Position numbers and translations under genes: made by a program. Below the pieces are notes generated by a model that had not been told where the DNA came from, ran no database searches, and saw nothing but the letters and a program-made list of their open reading frames with translations. From JAOPZW01 sp963803375 (GTDB lineage: Bacteria > Actinomycetota > Thermoleophilia > Solirubrobacterales > Solirubrobacteraceae): a stretch of 64,000 nt of DNA. How positions within the stretch are numbered: position 1 is the stretch's first letter; every line of letters starts with the position of its first letter. Location: NCBI GenBank assembly GCA_963803375.1, contig CAWDMB010000013.1:62001-126000 (forward strand), given 5' to 3'. Below are positions 8,519 to 19,784 of this stretch, in pieces.

Positions 8519-9511
8519 TCAGCGACGTCGCCCGGTCTTCTTCTTGCGACGGCGTGGCGGCGGCGGCGGGGCGCTACGCGGCTTTGCGGGACGGGACGCG
8601 CCGTCGGCACCACCGTTCGCCCTCGCGGCGCCCTGGCCTCGCCGCGCCGGTCGCTCGGCCTTCGCGTCCGGCTCGACACCGGGCTTCCCGTCGTCCTTGG
8701 CCTCGTCCTTTGTCCGGCCTGACATCAATCCCGCCAGACCTCCTGTCGTCGCCGCGCCGGGGGCGCCGCGGACGGGGACGCCGGCGGTTCGGCGGATGAG
8801 GTACTGCTGACCGACCGTCCACAGGTTCGTCGTGATCCAGTAGACGATGAGCCCGGCCGGGAAGCTCTGGATGAAGGGCACGAAGACGAACGGAAGCGCG
8901 AGCATGATCATGCGCTGGTTACGGTCGGCCGTCACCGACATGAGCACGCTCGACAGCAGCTGAGACCCGACGTAGAGCACAAGGAGGACGGCGAGAACGC
9001 CGCCCGTCGCGTTGTCGGTCAGGTCCTTGATGAAGAGGAAGCTCGCCGACCCGGGCTCGACCTGCTGGCAGCCCACATTGGTGATCGACGTGCCCATCTT
9101 CGCCGCCACCTCGGCGATCCGCTGCTCGGGCCCGCAGATGTCGATCTTCAGGTCCTTACGCAGCATGTAGAAGAGCGACAGGAAGACCGGAAGCTGCAAG
9201 ACGAGCGGAAGGCACGACCCGAACGGGTTGACCTTGTGCTCGCGGTACAGCTTCATCGTCTCCTCTTGGAGACGCTGCTTATCGCCCTTGTACTTCTCCT
9301 GCAGCGCCTTCATCTCGGGCGCGAGCTTCTGCAGCCCCTGCATCGACTTGAACTGCTTGACCGTAAGCGGGACCAGGATCGCCCGCACGCAGACGGTCAG
9401 CGCGATGATCGCCATGCCCCACGACAGGCCCACGTTGTCGTGGAAGAAGACGAGGACCGCATCGAACACGTCGATGAGCGGCTGGAAGATGTTGGCGAAC
9501 GGGATCGTCAT
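8519..9511 (-). CDS. yidC: Membrane protein insertase YidC (Oxa1 family)
   Basis: A 330-residue YidC/Oxa1-type insertase. Hydrophobic segments lie near residues 35-58 (WGMAIIALTVCVRAILVPLT), 105-125, 170-200 and 215-235. The segment PLTVKQFKSMQGLQKLAPEM is the conserved cytosolic region carrying the family's positively charged groove. The C-terminus after about residue 255 is a Lys/Arg/Pro-rich tail ending KKKTGRRR, expected to contact the ribosome. Its ATG overlaps the yidD stop (ATGA), showing translational coupling. Confidence 0.93.
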   Translation of the reverse strand: MTIPFANIFQPLIDVFDAVLVFFHDNVGLSWGMAIIALTVCVRAILVPLTVKQFKSMQGLQKLAPEMKALQEKYKGDKQRLQEETMKLYREHKVNPFGSCLPLVLQLPVFLSLFYMLRKDLKIDICGPEQRIAEVAAKMGTSITNVGCQQVEPGSASFLFIKDLTDNATGGVLAVLLVLYVGSQLLSSVLMSVTADRNQRMIMLALPFVFVPFIQSFPAGLIVYWITTNLWTVGQQYLIRRTAGVPVRGAPGAATTGGLAGLMSGRTKDEAKDDGKPGVEPDAKAERPARRGQGAARANGGADGASRPAKPRSAPPPPPRRRKKKTGRRR

Positions 9512-9759
9512 CGCTGGGATGCGGGCGTACTCCGCGCGAAGAGACGCTGTGCCGAAACCGGGTCATAGCCGCCGTGGCTGAACGGGTTGCAGCGCAGCAG
9601 GCGCCAGGCGGCGAGCACCAGCCCGCGCAGTATGCCGAACTCCTCGACCGCCTGCGCGGCGTAGGCCGAGCACGTCGGCTCGTACTTGCAGCGGCGCGGA
9701 AGCGCCGGAGAGACGACGCGCTGGTAGACGTGGATCGGCACCAACGCCAGGCGGCGCAT
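9508..9759 (-). CDS. yidD: Membrane protein insertion efficiency factor YidD
   Basis: An 83-residue protein starting MRRLALVPIHVYQRVVSPAL with the diagnostic CKYEPTCSAYAAQAVEEFG and RLLRCNPFSHGGYDPV motifs, including the three conserved cysteines. YidD is a small peripheral membrane protein that aids YidC-dependent insertion. The ATG at 9759 overlaps the rnpA stop; a GTG three bases upstream (9762) would add one residue and is an equal alternative. Confidence 0.92.
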   Translation of the reverse strand: MRRLALVPIHVYQRVVSPALPRRCKYEPTCSAYAAQAVEEFGILRGLVLAAWRLLRCNPFSHGGYDPVSAQRLFARSTPASQR

Positions 9760-10163
9760 CACGACTGGATCCCCCCGCCGGCGAGCGGGGTGCGCCCGAC
9801 GAGGTCGGCCAGCGCCGCGCGCACGCCCACAAGACCGTCACGGTCCGCGAGCTCGCGAACCTCCGGGCGAGCGACGAGGACGACGTCGCGGTCGACGGGG
9901 AGGTCGCCCGCCTCGGCCGCGAAGGCCTCGCGGAGCAGGCGCTTGACACGATTGCGATCGACTGCGCCGCCGACCTTGCGCGAGACCGACAGGCCGAGAC
10001 GAGTCCCCGCGGCCTCGTCTCCCTGTGGACGGGGGAAGCTGTGCATGACGAGGTAGCGGTTAGCGACCGAGCGCCCCTGGCGATAGACGCGTTCGAAGTC
10101 CGCGCTGCGCGAGAGCCGCCCCCGTCTCGGGGTCCGGCCGGCCGGGCGCGGGAGTCGCTCCAC
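9759..10163 (-). CDS. rnpA: Ribonuclease P protein component
   Basis: A 134-residue basic protein with GRLSRSADFERVYRQGRSV at the N-terminus and the RNR signature VSRKVGGAVDRNRVKRLLREAF. It supports the RNase P RNA in removing tRNA 5' leaders. The chosen start is a GTG at 10163, two bases after the rpmH stop, which gives the usual family length. The frame is open upstream across rpmH, but that part is the shadow of the ribosomal protein gene. Confidence 0.88.
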   Translation of the reverse strand: MERLPRPAGRTPRRGRLSRSADFERVYRQGRSVANRYLVMHSFPRPQGDEAAGTRLGLSVSRKVGGAVDRNRVKRLLREAFAAEAGDLPVDRDVVLVARPEVRELADRDGLVGVRAALADLVGRTPLAGGGIQS

Positions 10164-10165
10164 CG

Positions 10166-10300
10166 TCAGACGGCGAGCCGCTTGCGGCCCTTCGAGCGGC
10201 GCCGCTTGAGCGTGAGGCGACCGGCGCGAGTCTGCATGCGCGCTCGGAAGCCGTGGGTACGGGCGCGCTTGCGCTTCTTGGGCTGATAGGTGCGCTTCAT
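10166..10300 (-). CDS. rpmH: 50S ribosomal protein L34
   Basis: Reverse-strand translation from the ATG at 10300 gives 44 residues beginning MKRTYQPKKRKRARTHGFRA and ending RRRSKGRKRLAV, the complete highly basic L34. It is the first gene of the leftward rpmH-rnpA-yidD-yidC-jag series that flanks dnaA in most bacteria. Confidence 0.97.
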   Translation of the reverse strand: MKRTYQPKKRKRARTHGFRARMQTRAGRLTLKRRRSKGRKRLAV

Positions 10301-10564
10301 CGATCAGAGCCGTCGCTCGGCGGCCCACGAGTCTAGCGCGGGCGTCCGTGCACAGCCTCGTCAACACCTCTGAACAGACATGGCGTCCGAGCGACCAGCG
10401 GTATTCCCCGCCAATTGCGCACACCCGCGAGCGCTCCTCCGTCACGGGTCCTAACGCCCGTGCGGCGTTTGCTAGGGTCGGCGCGCCCGGCCGCCGCAAG
10501 CGGTCCGGCCCTCTTCGATCAGGTCCGCTGGACGCCCGCCCCGCGCCGGCCGATCGTCCTTGCC
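10301..10564. other. rpmH-dnaA divergent intergenic region, candidate origin segment
   Basis: This 264-base gap separates the divergent rpmH and dnaA genes, a common oriC position. It holds no gene. I find no exact TTATCCACA/TTGTCCACA boxes; GTGCACAG, GAACAGACA and TTGCGCACA are only loose matches. A TAGGGT at 10473-10478 could be the -10 of a dnaA promoter, since the same hexamer precedes the SDR gene at 52314. Assignment as origin is positional inference. Confidence 0.35.
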
Positions 10565-11938
10565 GTGACCGTCGCCCCCGAGGACACCTGGACGCGCATC
10601 GCCCACGAGCTTCGGCAGGCCGTGCCGGGCGATGTGTACGACATCTGGCTGGCGCCGCTCGAGCTTGTCGACCTTCACGGCGACGTGGTCGTCGTGCGGG
10701 CGCCGGCCGAGTTGCGCGCCTGGGTCGCCGACCGCTTCGCTCGCGTGCTGCAGGCGGCCGCCGCCGCCGTCATCGGCCCGCACGCCACCGTCGACGTGCA
10801 GGCGGACGGCCGATCAGCCCGGCCAAAGGCCTCGCGCCGCGGCGGACGCCCAGAGGACGCCGACGCGGCGGCGCAACCGCCCGAGCCCGACACGCTCATC
10901 CCCAAGTACACCTTCGACCAATTCGTCATCGGGGACGCCAACCGCTTCGCCCACGCCGCGGCCCTCGCCGTCGCCGAGCTTCCGGGCCAGGCCTACAACC
11001 CGCTCTATATCACGGGCCCGCCGGGGGTCGGCAAGACGCACCTCCTGCACGCGATCGGCAACTACACGCGCGCGTACGACCCGGGCCTCACCGTGCGCTA
11101 CACCACCATCGAGACGTTCACGAACCAGTTCGTCGCAGCTTTGGCCGGCGGCTCCGCCGAGCGTTTCAAGAGGCGCTTTCGCCACAACGACGTCCTGCTC
11201 CTCGACGACGTCCAGGGCATCGCGGCCAAGGCCCGCACGGAGGAAGAGCTCTTTCACACCTTCGACTCGCTGCATCAGGCCGGAGCGCAGATCGTGTTGA
11301 CCTCCGACCGGATCCCGGGTGACCTCGAGGCCGTTGCCGATCGCCTCCGCGACCGCTTCGGCTCCGGCCTCGTCACCGCGATCGCGCCGCCCGACCTTCC
11401 CACCCGCCTGGCCGTGCTGCGCAAGCGCGTGCAGCTCGAGCACATCACGCTCGAGGACGAGCACGTGCTCGAACTCCTCGCCGACCGCGTTCCCGCCAAC
11501 CTGCGCGCGCTCGAGGCGGCGCTCATCCGCGTCGTCGCCTTTGCATCGCTGACTCGGCGGCGGCTCGACGCGGCACTCGCGACGAAGCTGCTCGACGATT
11601 TCTATCCCGTCGGTCTCGGCCCGCTCGGCTCGAGCCCTCGCCCGACGATCGGACACATCCAGCAGCTGACCGCGGAGGCGTTTGGGATCACGCCGGAGGA
11701 TCTCGTCTCGACGACGCGCGCCGCCCACGTGACGTGGCCGCGGCAGGTCGCGATGTACCTCGCCCGCCGGCACACGGGCTCGACGCTGCCGGCCATCGGC
11801 CGCGGCTTCGGCGGACGCAACCACACCACGGTCATCCACGCGTGCCGGCGCACGGCGGCGCGCGTCGCCGCCGACCCGGAGGCTCGCAGCACCGTCGAGG
11901 ATCTCGCGGCTCGCTTGCGCTCGTTCCAACCGTCGTGA
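10565..11938 (+). CDS. dnaA: Chromosomal replication initiator protein DnaA
   Basis: A 457-residue DnaA. Domain I starts WTRIAHELRQAVPGDVYDIWLAPL; domain II is short (about residues 85-105); domain III (AAA+) has Walker A GPPGVGKTHLLHAIGN and Walker B VLLLDDVQGIA; domain IV ends with VTWPRQVAMYLARRHT and FGGRNHTTVIHACR. In the DNA-binding loop the almost invariant GGRDHTTV is GGRNHTTV: the Asp that contacts the DnaA box in E. coli (D433) is Asn419 here. The GTG at 10565 is chosen because it places domain I at the N-terminus; the frame upstream is arginine/proline-rich and unlike DnaA. Confidence 0.95.
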   Translation: MTVAPEDTWTRIAHELRQAVPGDVYDIWLAPLELVDLHGDVVVVRAPAELRAWVADRFARVLQAAAAAVIGPHATVDVQADGRSARPKASRRGGRPEDADAAAQPPEPDTLIPKYTFDQFVIGDANRFAHAAALAVAELPGQAYNPLYITGPPGVGKTHLLHAIGNYTRAYDPGLTVRYTTIETFTNQFVAALAGGSAERFKRRFRHNDVLLLDDVQGIAAKARTEEELFHTFDSLHQAGAQIVLTSDRIPGDLEAVADRLRDRFGSGLVTAIAPPDLPTRLAVLRKRVQLEHITLEDEHVLELLADRVPANLRALEAALIRVVAFASLTRRRLDAALATKLLDDFYPVGLGPLGSSPRPTIGHIQQLTAEAFGITPEDLVSTTRAAHVTWPRQVAMYLARRHTGSTLPAIGRGFGGRNHTTVIHACRRTAARVAADPEARSTVEDLAARLRSFQPS

Positions 11939-12017
11939 TTGACAAACTCCGTCGGCTGGCCGTCGTGCGCTGTTCGCCGCTTTTCCGCACCATGCGGCCT
12001 CGGACTCAGCCGTGCAC

Positions 12018-12026
12018 ACATCCACA
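12018..12026 (+). promoter_or_regulatory. Weak DnaA-box-like sequence upstream of dnaN
   Basis: ACATCCACA in the 126-base dnaA-dnaN gap matches the classical TTATCCACA at seven of nine positions. It is a single imperfect copy, so it is recorded only as a candidate. The gap also carries AAAGGTG at 12052-12058, the ribosome-binding site of dnaN. Confidence 0.2.
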
Positions 12027-12064
12027 GCCCCTACAACCATGACCGCCATTCAAAGGTGCCGATC

Positions 12065-13168
12065 GTGAAGCTGTCCTCGTCGACGCACGAGCTGCTCGGC
12101 CAGTTGCAGACCGTCACCCGCGTCGCGTCGACGCGCAGCGCCGTCCAGGCGCTCTCGGGCGTTCAGGTCGAGGCCGGTGACGGGGTCGAGTTGCGGGCGA
12201 CGGACATGGAGGTCGCTCTGCGCGTGCCGCTCGAGGCACGGGTCGAGCGCGCGGGCACCGTCGTGCTGCCGGCGCGACTCTTGCTCGACGTCGTCCGCCA
12301 GCTCCCGGCGGGCGAGGTCTCGCTCGAGCTGCGAGCGAGCGAGAACGACGTCGAGTTGATCGCCGGATCCTCGCGCTTTCATCTGCGCACGCTGCGCGCC
12401 GAGGACTTCCCGCCGCTGCCCGAGCGCGGTGGCGATCAGGTCGTGACGGTGCCGGCGGGTGCCTTTGTCGAGACGATCGCCCGCGTCTCCCGCTCGGCGT
12501 CCCGCGACGAGACGCGCCCGATCCTGACCGGTATCCTCGTATCGGCCGCTCGCGACGAGCTGCGCATGGTGGCGACCGACTCGTATCGCCTCAGCGTCAA
12601 GGAGACGCGCCTGGAGGCGCCGCTCGAGGACGGCTTCGAGGCCAACGTGCCTGCTCGCGCGCTCGAGGAGCTGGCGCGACTCGTCCCCCAGGGCGACGAG
12701 TCGATCCGCATCGGCGTGCGCACGAACCAGGTCGTCTTCGAGGTCGGACGCCTGACGCTGTCCTCGCGCCTCATCGACGGCCAGTTCCCGAACTACCGTC
12801 AACTGCTGCCCGAGACCTACGAGCACGAGTTGACGCTCGACCGCGCCGAGTTACTCGAGGTCGTGCGGCGGATCAGCCTCATGGCCCAGAAGAACGCGCC
12901 GCTGCGTCTGAGCTTCACCGAGGGTGAGGTTCGGATCTCGGCACAGACGCCCGACGTCGGTGAAGCGAGCGAGCCGATGCCCGTGCCGTTCGGGGGCGAA
13001 CCGTTCGAGATCGGCTTCAACCCCGAGTTCCTCGTCGGCGGCCTGGAGAGCGCTGCTTCCGACGACGTCCGGCTCAAGCTCATCAGCCCGCTGCGCCCCG
13101 GATTGCTCGAGGCCGCCGACGCAAGCGGGTTCCTCTACCTGATCATGCCCATCCGCCTCAACGTCTGA
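12065..13168 (+). CDS. dnaN: DNA polymerase III beta subunit (sliding clamp)
   Basis: A 367-residue clamp. It begins MKLSSSTHELLGQLQTVTRV and shows LLLDVVRQLP, FHLRTLRAEDFPPLP, the second-domain ATDSYRLSVKET, DGQFPNYRQLLP, and the C-terminal LYLIMPIRL that ends nearly all DnaN proteins. The ring tethers Pol III to DNA. GTG at 12065 is the start because AAAGGTG stands six bases upstream and the N-terminus then aligns with the family; the open frame upstream is untypical. Confidence 0.95.
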   Translation: MKLSSSTHELLGQLQTVTRVASTRSAVQALSGVQVEAGDGVELRATDMEVALRVPLEARVERAGTVVLPARLLLDVVRQLPAGEVSLELRASENDVELIAGSSRFHLRTLRAEDFPPLPERGGDQVVTVPAGAFVETIARVSRSASRDETRPILTGILVSAARDELRMVATDSYRLSVKETRLEAPLEDGFEANVPARALEELARLVPQGDESIRIGVRTNQVVFEVGRLTLSSRLIDGQFPNYRQLLPETYEHELTLDRAELLEVVRRISLMAQKNAPLRLSFTEGEVRISAQTPDVGEASEPMPVPFGGEPFEIGFNPEFLVGGLESAASDDVRLKLISPLRPGLLEAADASGFLYLIMPIRLNV

Positions 13169-13175
13169 GGTCGCC

Positions 13176-14279
13176 ATGGCCGTCGTGACCCGCCTGCGCG
13201 TGCGCGACTTCCGTGGCCTCGCGGCGGCCGAGGCCACGCTGGGCGAGCGCCTCACGATCGTCCACGGGCCCAACGGCGCCGGTAAGACCAACCTGCTCGA
13301 GGCGCTGTACTTCGGCTGCACCGCTCGCTCGTGTTGCACCGCGAGCGAGCGCGAGCTCGTGCGCTGCGACGCCGCGGCGACGCGGGTGGAGGTCGACGTG
13401 GTGGCCCCTGACGGCGCCCATGCGCTCGCCGTCGGCTTCCAACCCGGCGAGCCCAAGCGCCTGCGGGTCGACGGAGCCCCGGTCGAGCGTCTCCTCGACG
13501 CTCCCGGGCGCCCGCTCGTGAGCGTCTTCCTGCCCGACCGCCTCGAGCTCGTCAAGGGCGCGCCGTCGCTGCGGCGCGCCCATCTCGACCAGGTCGTCGC
13601 CGCGCTCTGGCCGGCTCGGGTCGGAACCCGGCGGGCCTACGCGCAGGCCCTCGCGCAGCGCAACGCGCTGCTCGCGCGCCTCCGCGCCGGCGGCTCGCGC
13701 GCCGCGCTCGCGGCCTGGGACCGCGAGCTCGCGCGACACGGGATCGCCCTGCGCGACGACCGTGCTCGCGCGGTCGGCGTGATCGCCGACCGTTTTGCGG
13801 CCGCCGCGCGCGAGCTCGGGCTCGAAGGCCACGCGGAGCTGCGGTTTCGCCCGCGCTCGCGCGCGGGCAGCGCCGAGGCGCTGGCGGTCGAGCTCGGCGA
13901 GCGCGTCGAGGCCGACCTCGGGCGCGGCTTCACGACCCATGGTCCGCACCGCGACGACCTCGCGCTCCTGCGCGATGACCGGGAGCTGCGGGTCTTCGGG
14001 TCCCAGGGCGAGCAGCGGCTCGGGCTGCTCGCGCTCGTGCTCGCCGAGCGCGACGCGCTGGCCGACGAGCGCGGCGCCCCGCCGCTCCTGCTCCTCGACG
14101 ACGTCATGAGCGAGCTCGACGCCGATCGGCGCGAGCGTCTCGTCGAGCGCCTGCGCGTCGGTCAGGCGCTGGTGACGACGACCGACCTCGTGCATGTGCC
14201 GGGCGCCGGGGACGCGGGGGTCGTGCGGCTGCACGTGCGCGCCGGCCGCGTCGAGGCCCAGGAGCTCGTGGCCGGATGA
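13176..14279 (+). CDS. recF: DNA replication and repair protein RecF
   Basis: A 367-residue SMC-like ATPase: TRLRVRDFRGLAAAEA at the N-terminus, Walker A VHGPNGAGKTNLLEALYFG, signature-like FGSQGEQRLGLLALVLAER, and Walker B PPLLLLDDVMSELDADRRE. RecF helps load RecA at gaps in single-stranded DNA. It follows dnaN by 7 bases and overlaps the next gene by four bases (ATGA). Confidence 0.95.
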   Translation: MAVVTRLRVRDFRGLAAAEATLGERLTIVHGPNGAGKTNLLEALYFGCTARSCCTASERELVRCDAAATRVEVDVVAPDGAHALAVGFQPGEPKRLRVDGAPVERLLDAPGRPLVSVFLPDRLELVKGAPSLRRAHLDQVVAALWPARVGTRRAYAQALAQRNALLARLRAGGSRAALAAWDRELARHGIALRDDRARAVGVIADRFAAAARELGLEGHAELRFRPRSRAGSAEALAVELGERVEADLGRGFTTHGPHRDDLALLRDDRELRVFGSQGEQRLGLLALVLAERDALADERGAPPLLLLDDVMSELDADRRERLVERLRVGQALVTTTDLVHVPGAGDAGVVRLHVRAGRVEAQELVAG

Positions 14280-14587
14280 GGCGTCGCCCGCACCCTCGGC
14301 CCGTCGGCGGCGCGGTGGGCGCCCTGGCGCGGCGGCTCGCGCCGGCGACCGTCCTGGCCGACGTCCAGCGCGTCTGGCCGACGGCGGTGGGCGAGGTGAT
14401 CGCCGCCGAAGCCGAGCCGACGGGCGAGCGCGACGGCGTGCTGGTCGTGACGTGCTCGGCGGCCGTCTGGGCTCAGGAGCTCGACCTCATGGCGCCCGAG
14501 CTCGTACGCCGGGTGAACGCTGCGCTGGGGCGCGACGCGGTCCGGGGGCTGCGGTGCCGGACGACCCCCGCGCAGGGGTGGAGGTGA
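14276..14587 (+). CDS. DUF721/DciA family protein
   Basis: A 103-residue protein with the DUF721 core VQRVWPTAVGEVIAAEAEP, DGVLVVTCSAAVWAQELDLMAPELVRRVNAALG. Members (DciA) act as bacterial helicase loaders/operators; in actinobacteria this gene sits between recF and gyrB as here. The start codon overlaps the recF stop. A 150-base non-coding stretch with a hairpin separates it from gyrB. Confidence 0.85.
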   Translation: MRRRPHPRPVGGAVGALARRLAPATVLADVQRVWPTAVGEVIAAEAEPTGERDGVLVVTCSAAVWAQELDLMAPELVRRVNAALGRDAVRGLRCRTTPAQGWR

Positions 14588-14685
14588 GCGCACCTTTTCT
14601 GGCTGGTTTGCAGCGCTTTCATGGCCACTCAGGCCCGGGAGGAGGCGCCCCCGTGTGCTATTGTTCTGTCAACGACAGGCGTGAG

Positions 14686-14719
14686 CCCCGGCCGGGTTGC
14701 GACTAGCCCGACGCCGGGG
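14686..14719 (+). promoter_or_regulatory. Leader hairpin upstream of gyrB
   Basis: CCCCGGC (14686-14692) pairs with GCCGGGG (14713-14719), continued by CGGG (14693-14696) with CCCG (14707-14710) across a two-base bulge; the loop is ten bases. It ends 20 bases before the gyrB ATG and just ahead of the ribosome-binding GGAGG. A TATTGT at 14659-14664 could be a -10 element. A role in attenuation or mRNA stability is inference. Confidence 0.35.
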
Positions 14720-14739
14720 TTTGTCACGTTCGGAGGCGC

Positions 14740-17166
<2,427 letters not shown>

Positions 17167-17169
17167 CCC

Positions 17170-19758
17170 ATGGCCGGCAGCGACATCATCGGCGGAGGGA
17201 ACATCGAGCCGCGCGCGCTCGAGGACGAGATGCGCTCGGCGTATCTCGACTACGCGATGTCGGTCATCGTCGGCCGCGCGCTGCCCGACGTCCGCGACGG
17301 GCTCAAGCCCGTGCACCGGCGCGTGCTCTACGCGATGTCCGAGATGGGGCTCGGGCCGACGCGCCCGTACGCGAAGTGCGCTCGCATCGTCGGCGAGGTG
17401 ATGGGCAACTACCACCCGCACGGCGACCAGGCCATCTACGACACGCTCGTGCGCCTCGCCCAGGACTTCTCGATGCGCTACCCGCTCGTCGACGGCCAGG
17501 GCAACTTCGGCTCGGTCGACGACGATCCCGCGGCGGCCATGCGCTACACGGAGGCCCGCCTCGCGCGCCTCGCGCAGGAGATGCTGCGCGACCTCGACCA
17601 GGACACCGTCGACTTCATCCCCAACTACGACGGCAACCGCAACGAGCCGCTCGTGCTGCCGGCGCGCTTCCCGAACCTGCTCGTCAACGGGGCCTCGGGG
17701 ATCGCGGTCGGGATGGCGACGAACATCCCGCCGCACAACCTGCGGGAGATCGTCGACGCGGCCAACGCCTTCATCGATGACCCGGGCGTGTCGGCGGGGG
17801 CGCTCATGGGTCACGTCAAGGGCCCGGACTTCCCGACCGGCGGGACGATCCTGGGACTGCAGGGCATCCGCGACGCGTACGAGACCGGTCGCGGGCGCGT
17901 GCGCGTGCGCGCGCACGCGCACGTCGAGCCGATCGAGCGCGGCAAGGAGGCGATCGTCGTCACCGAGCTGCCGTTCCAGGTCAAGAAGGGCGGCGACGGT
18001 GGCCTGATCCAGAAGATCGCCGACCTCGTGCACGAGAAGAAGGTCCCCGACATCACCGACCTGCGCGACGAGTCCGATCGCAACGGCATGCGGTTGGTCA
18101 TCGAGCTCAAGCGCGATGCGATCCCCGAGGTCGTCCTCAACCAGCTCTACAAGCACACGCCGATGCAGTCGACCTTCGGCGTGAACATGGTCGCGCTCGT
18201 CGACGGCGTCCCGCGGACGCTCTCGCTCCGCGAGGTCATCGCCGCCTACGTCGGTCACCAGCGCGAGGTCGTCGTCCGCCGCACGAAGCACGAGCTGGCA
18301 GAGAAGGAGCGCCGCGCGCACGTGCTCGAGGGCCTGCTGATCGCGATCGACAACCTCGACGCGGTCATCGAGCTCATCCGCGCCTCGCGCGACCGTGAGA
18401 GCGCACGGGCCGAGCTCGTCGAGCGCTTCACGCTCTCGGTCGTCCAGGCCACCGCGATCCTGGACCTGCGGCTGTCGCAGCTCACGGCGCTGGAGTCCGA
18501 CGAGATCCGCTCCGAGCACGTCGACGTCCTCGAGCGCATCAAGGAGCTGCGCGAGATCCTCGGCGACGAGGAGCGGGTGATGGCGCTCATCAAGGACGAG
18601 CTCGCCGAGATCGCCGAGCGCTTCGCCGACGTGCGCCGCACGCGCATCAGCGAGAGCGAGGACGAGCTCGACATCGAGGACCTCATTGCCGACGAGCAGA
18701 TGGTGATCACCATCACCAAGTCGGGGTACATCAAGCGCCTCCCGCTCGCCACCTATCGCAAGCAGCACCGCGGCGGCGTCGGCGTGACCGGCATGGACAT
18801 GAAGGACGGCGACTACATCGAGCACCTCTTCGTGTGCTCATCGCACGACTTCCTGCTCTTCTTCTCCAACCGGGGCAAGGTCTACCGCTCGAAGGTGTAC
18901 GAGCTGCCCGAGGCCCAGCGGACCGCGAAGGGGCGCGCGCTCGTCAACGTGCTGCCGCTGCGCGACGGCGAGCGCATCCAGTCCGTCCTCTCCACGCGCG
19001 ACTTCGCCGAGGCCGAGTACCTCGTCTTCGCCACGAAGCAGGGCACGATCAAGAAGACCGAGTTCGGCGCCTACAACACGCCGATCAAGGCCGACGGGAT
19101 CATCGCCATCAACATCCGCGACGACGACGAGCTCGTCGCCGTCCGGCGCGTCGATCCCGGCGAGGAGATCCTGATGGTGTCGCGCGACGGGCTGGCCGTG
19201 CGCTTCGCCGAGGCGGACGCCCGCGCGATGGGACGCGACACCTCGGGCGTGCGCGGCATGCATATCGGCCCGCCCGAGGGCAACGAGGTGTTGGCCATGG
19301 ATGTCGCCCGCGACGACCAAGAGCTGCTGGTCGTGACCGAGAACGGCTTCGGCAAGCGCACGGCCGTCAGCGAGTACCGCAAGACGGCGCGCGGCGCCAA
19401 GGGCGTGCAGACGATCCGCTTCTCCGAGCGGCGCGGTGGCCTGGCGGCCGCGCTGGTCGTGCGCCCGCACCAGGAGCTCCTCTTCATCTCCCAGGAGGGC
19501 ATGGTGCAGCGCACCGGCGTGCGCGGCATCCGCCAGACCGGTCGTTCGGCGCAGGGCGTCACGCTGATGAGCGTGCGCGACGACGATCGCGTGTCGGCCG
19601 TCGCCCTCGTAGTCGAGCCCGACGCCTCGACGACGACGGTGGTCGACGCCGAACCGGCCGTCGACGGGCCGGTCGAGCTCTCGGCCGACCCGAGCGACCC
19701 GGGCGAGACCGAGGGCCCCGTCGGCGACGGCTCCGGGCCGGCCGGCGACCTGAAGTAG
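17170..19758 (+). CDS. gyrA: DNA gyrase subunit A
   Basis: An 862-residue GyrA. The winged-helix/tower region has LPDVRDGLKPVHRRVLYAM, the quinolone-determining stretch NYHPHGDQAIYDTLVRLAQ and the catalytic-tyrosine motif MRYTEARLA. In the beta-pinwheel domain QHRGGVG fits the GyrA box. At the position of E. coli Ser83 this protein has Gln87, with Asp91 at the Asp87 position. The last 50 residues are Asp/Pro/Gly-rich and dispensable in appearance. A rho-independent-like hairpin lies downstream at 19985. Confidence 0.97.
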   Translation: MAGSDIIGGGNIEPRALEDEMRSAYLDYAMSVIVGRALPDVRDGLKPVHRRVLYAMSEMGLGPTRPYAKCARIVGEVMGNYHPHGDQAIYDTLVRLAQDFSMRYPLVDGQGNFGSVDDDPAAAMRYTEARLARLAQEMLRDLDQDTVDFIPNYDGNRNEPLVLPARFPNLLVNGASGIAVGMATNIPPHNLREIVDAANAFIDDPGVSAGALMGHVKGPDFPTGGTILGLQGIRDAYETGRGRVRVRAHAHVEPIERGKEAIVVTELPFQVKKGGDGGLIQKIADLVHEKKVPDITDLRDESDRNGMRLVIELKRDAIPEVVLNQLYKHTPMQSTFGVNMVALVDGVPRTLSLREVIAAYVGHQREVVVRRTKHELAEKERRAHVLEGLLIAIDNLDAVIELIRASRDRESARAELVERFTLSVVQATAILDLRLSQLTALESDEIRSEHVDVLERIKELREILGDEERVMALIKDELAEIAERFADVRRTRISESEDELDIEDLIADEQMVITITKSGYIKRLPLATYRKQHRGGVGVTGMDMKDGDYIEHLFVCSSHDFLLFFSNRGKVYRSKVYELPEAQRTAKGRALVNVLPLRDGERIQSVLSTRDFAEAEYLVFATKQGTIKKTEFGAYNTPIKADGIIAINIRDDDELVAVRRVDPGEEILMVSRDGLAVRFAEADARAMGRDTSGVRGMHIGPPEGNEVLAMDVARDDQELLVVTENGFGKRTAVSEYRKTARGAKGVQTIRFSERRGGLAAALVVRPHQELLFISQEGMVQRTGVRGIRQTGRSAQGVTLMSVRDDDRVSAVALVVEPDASTTTVVDAEPAVDGPVELSADPSDPGETEGPVGDGSGPAGDLK

Positions 19759-19784
19759 GCCGTCGCCGACGCTTGCTAGATTTC

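Noticed and set aside
10301..12064. Defined oriC
   Set aside because: Gene order points here, but no cluster of consensus DnaA boxes or AT-rich unwinding stretch could be seen, so no origin boundaries are assigned.
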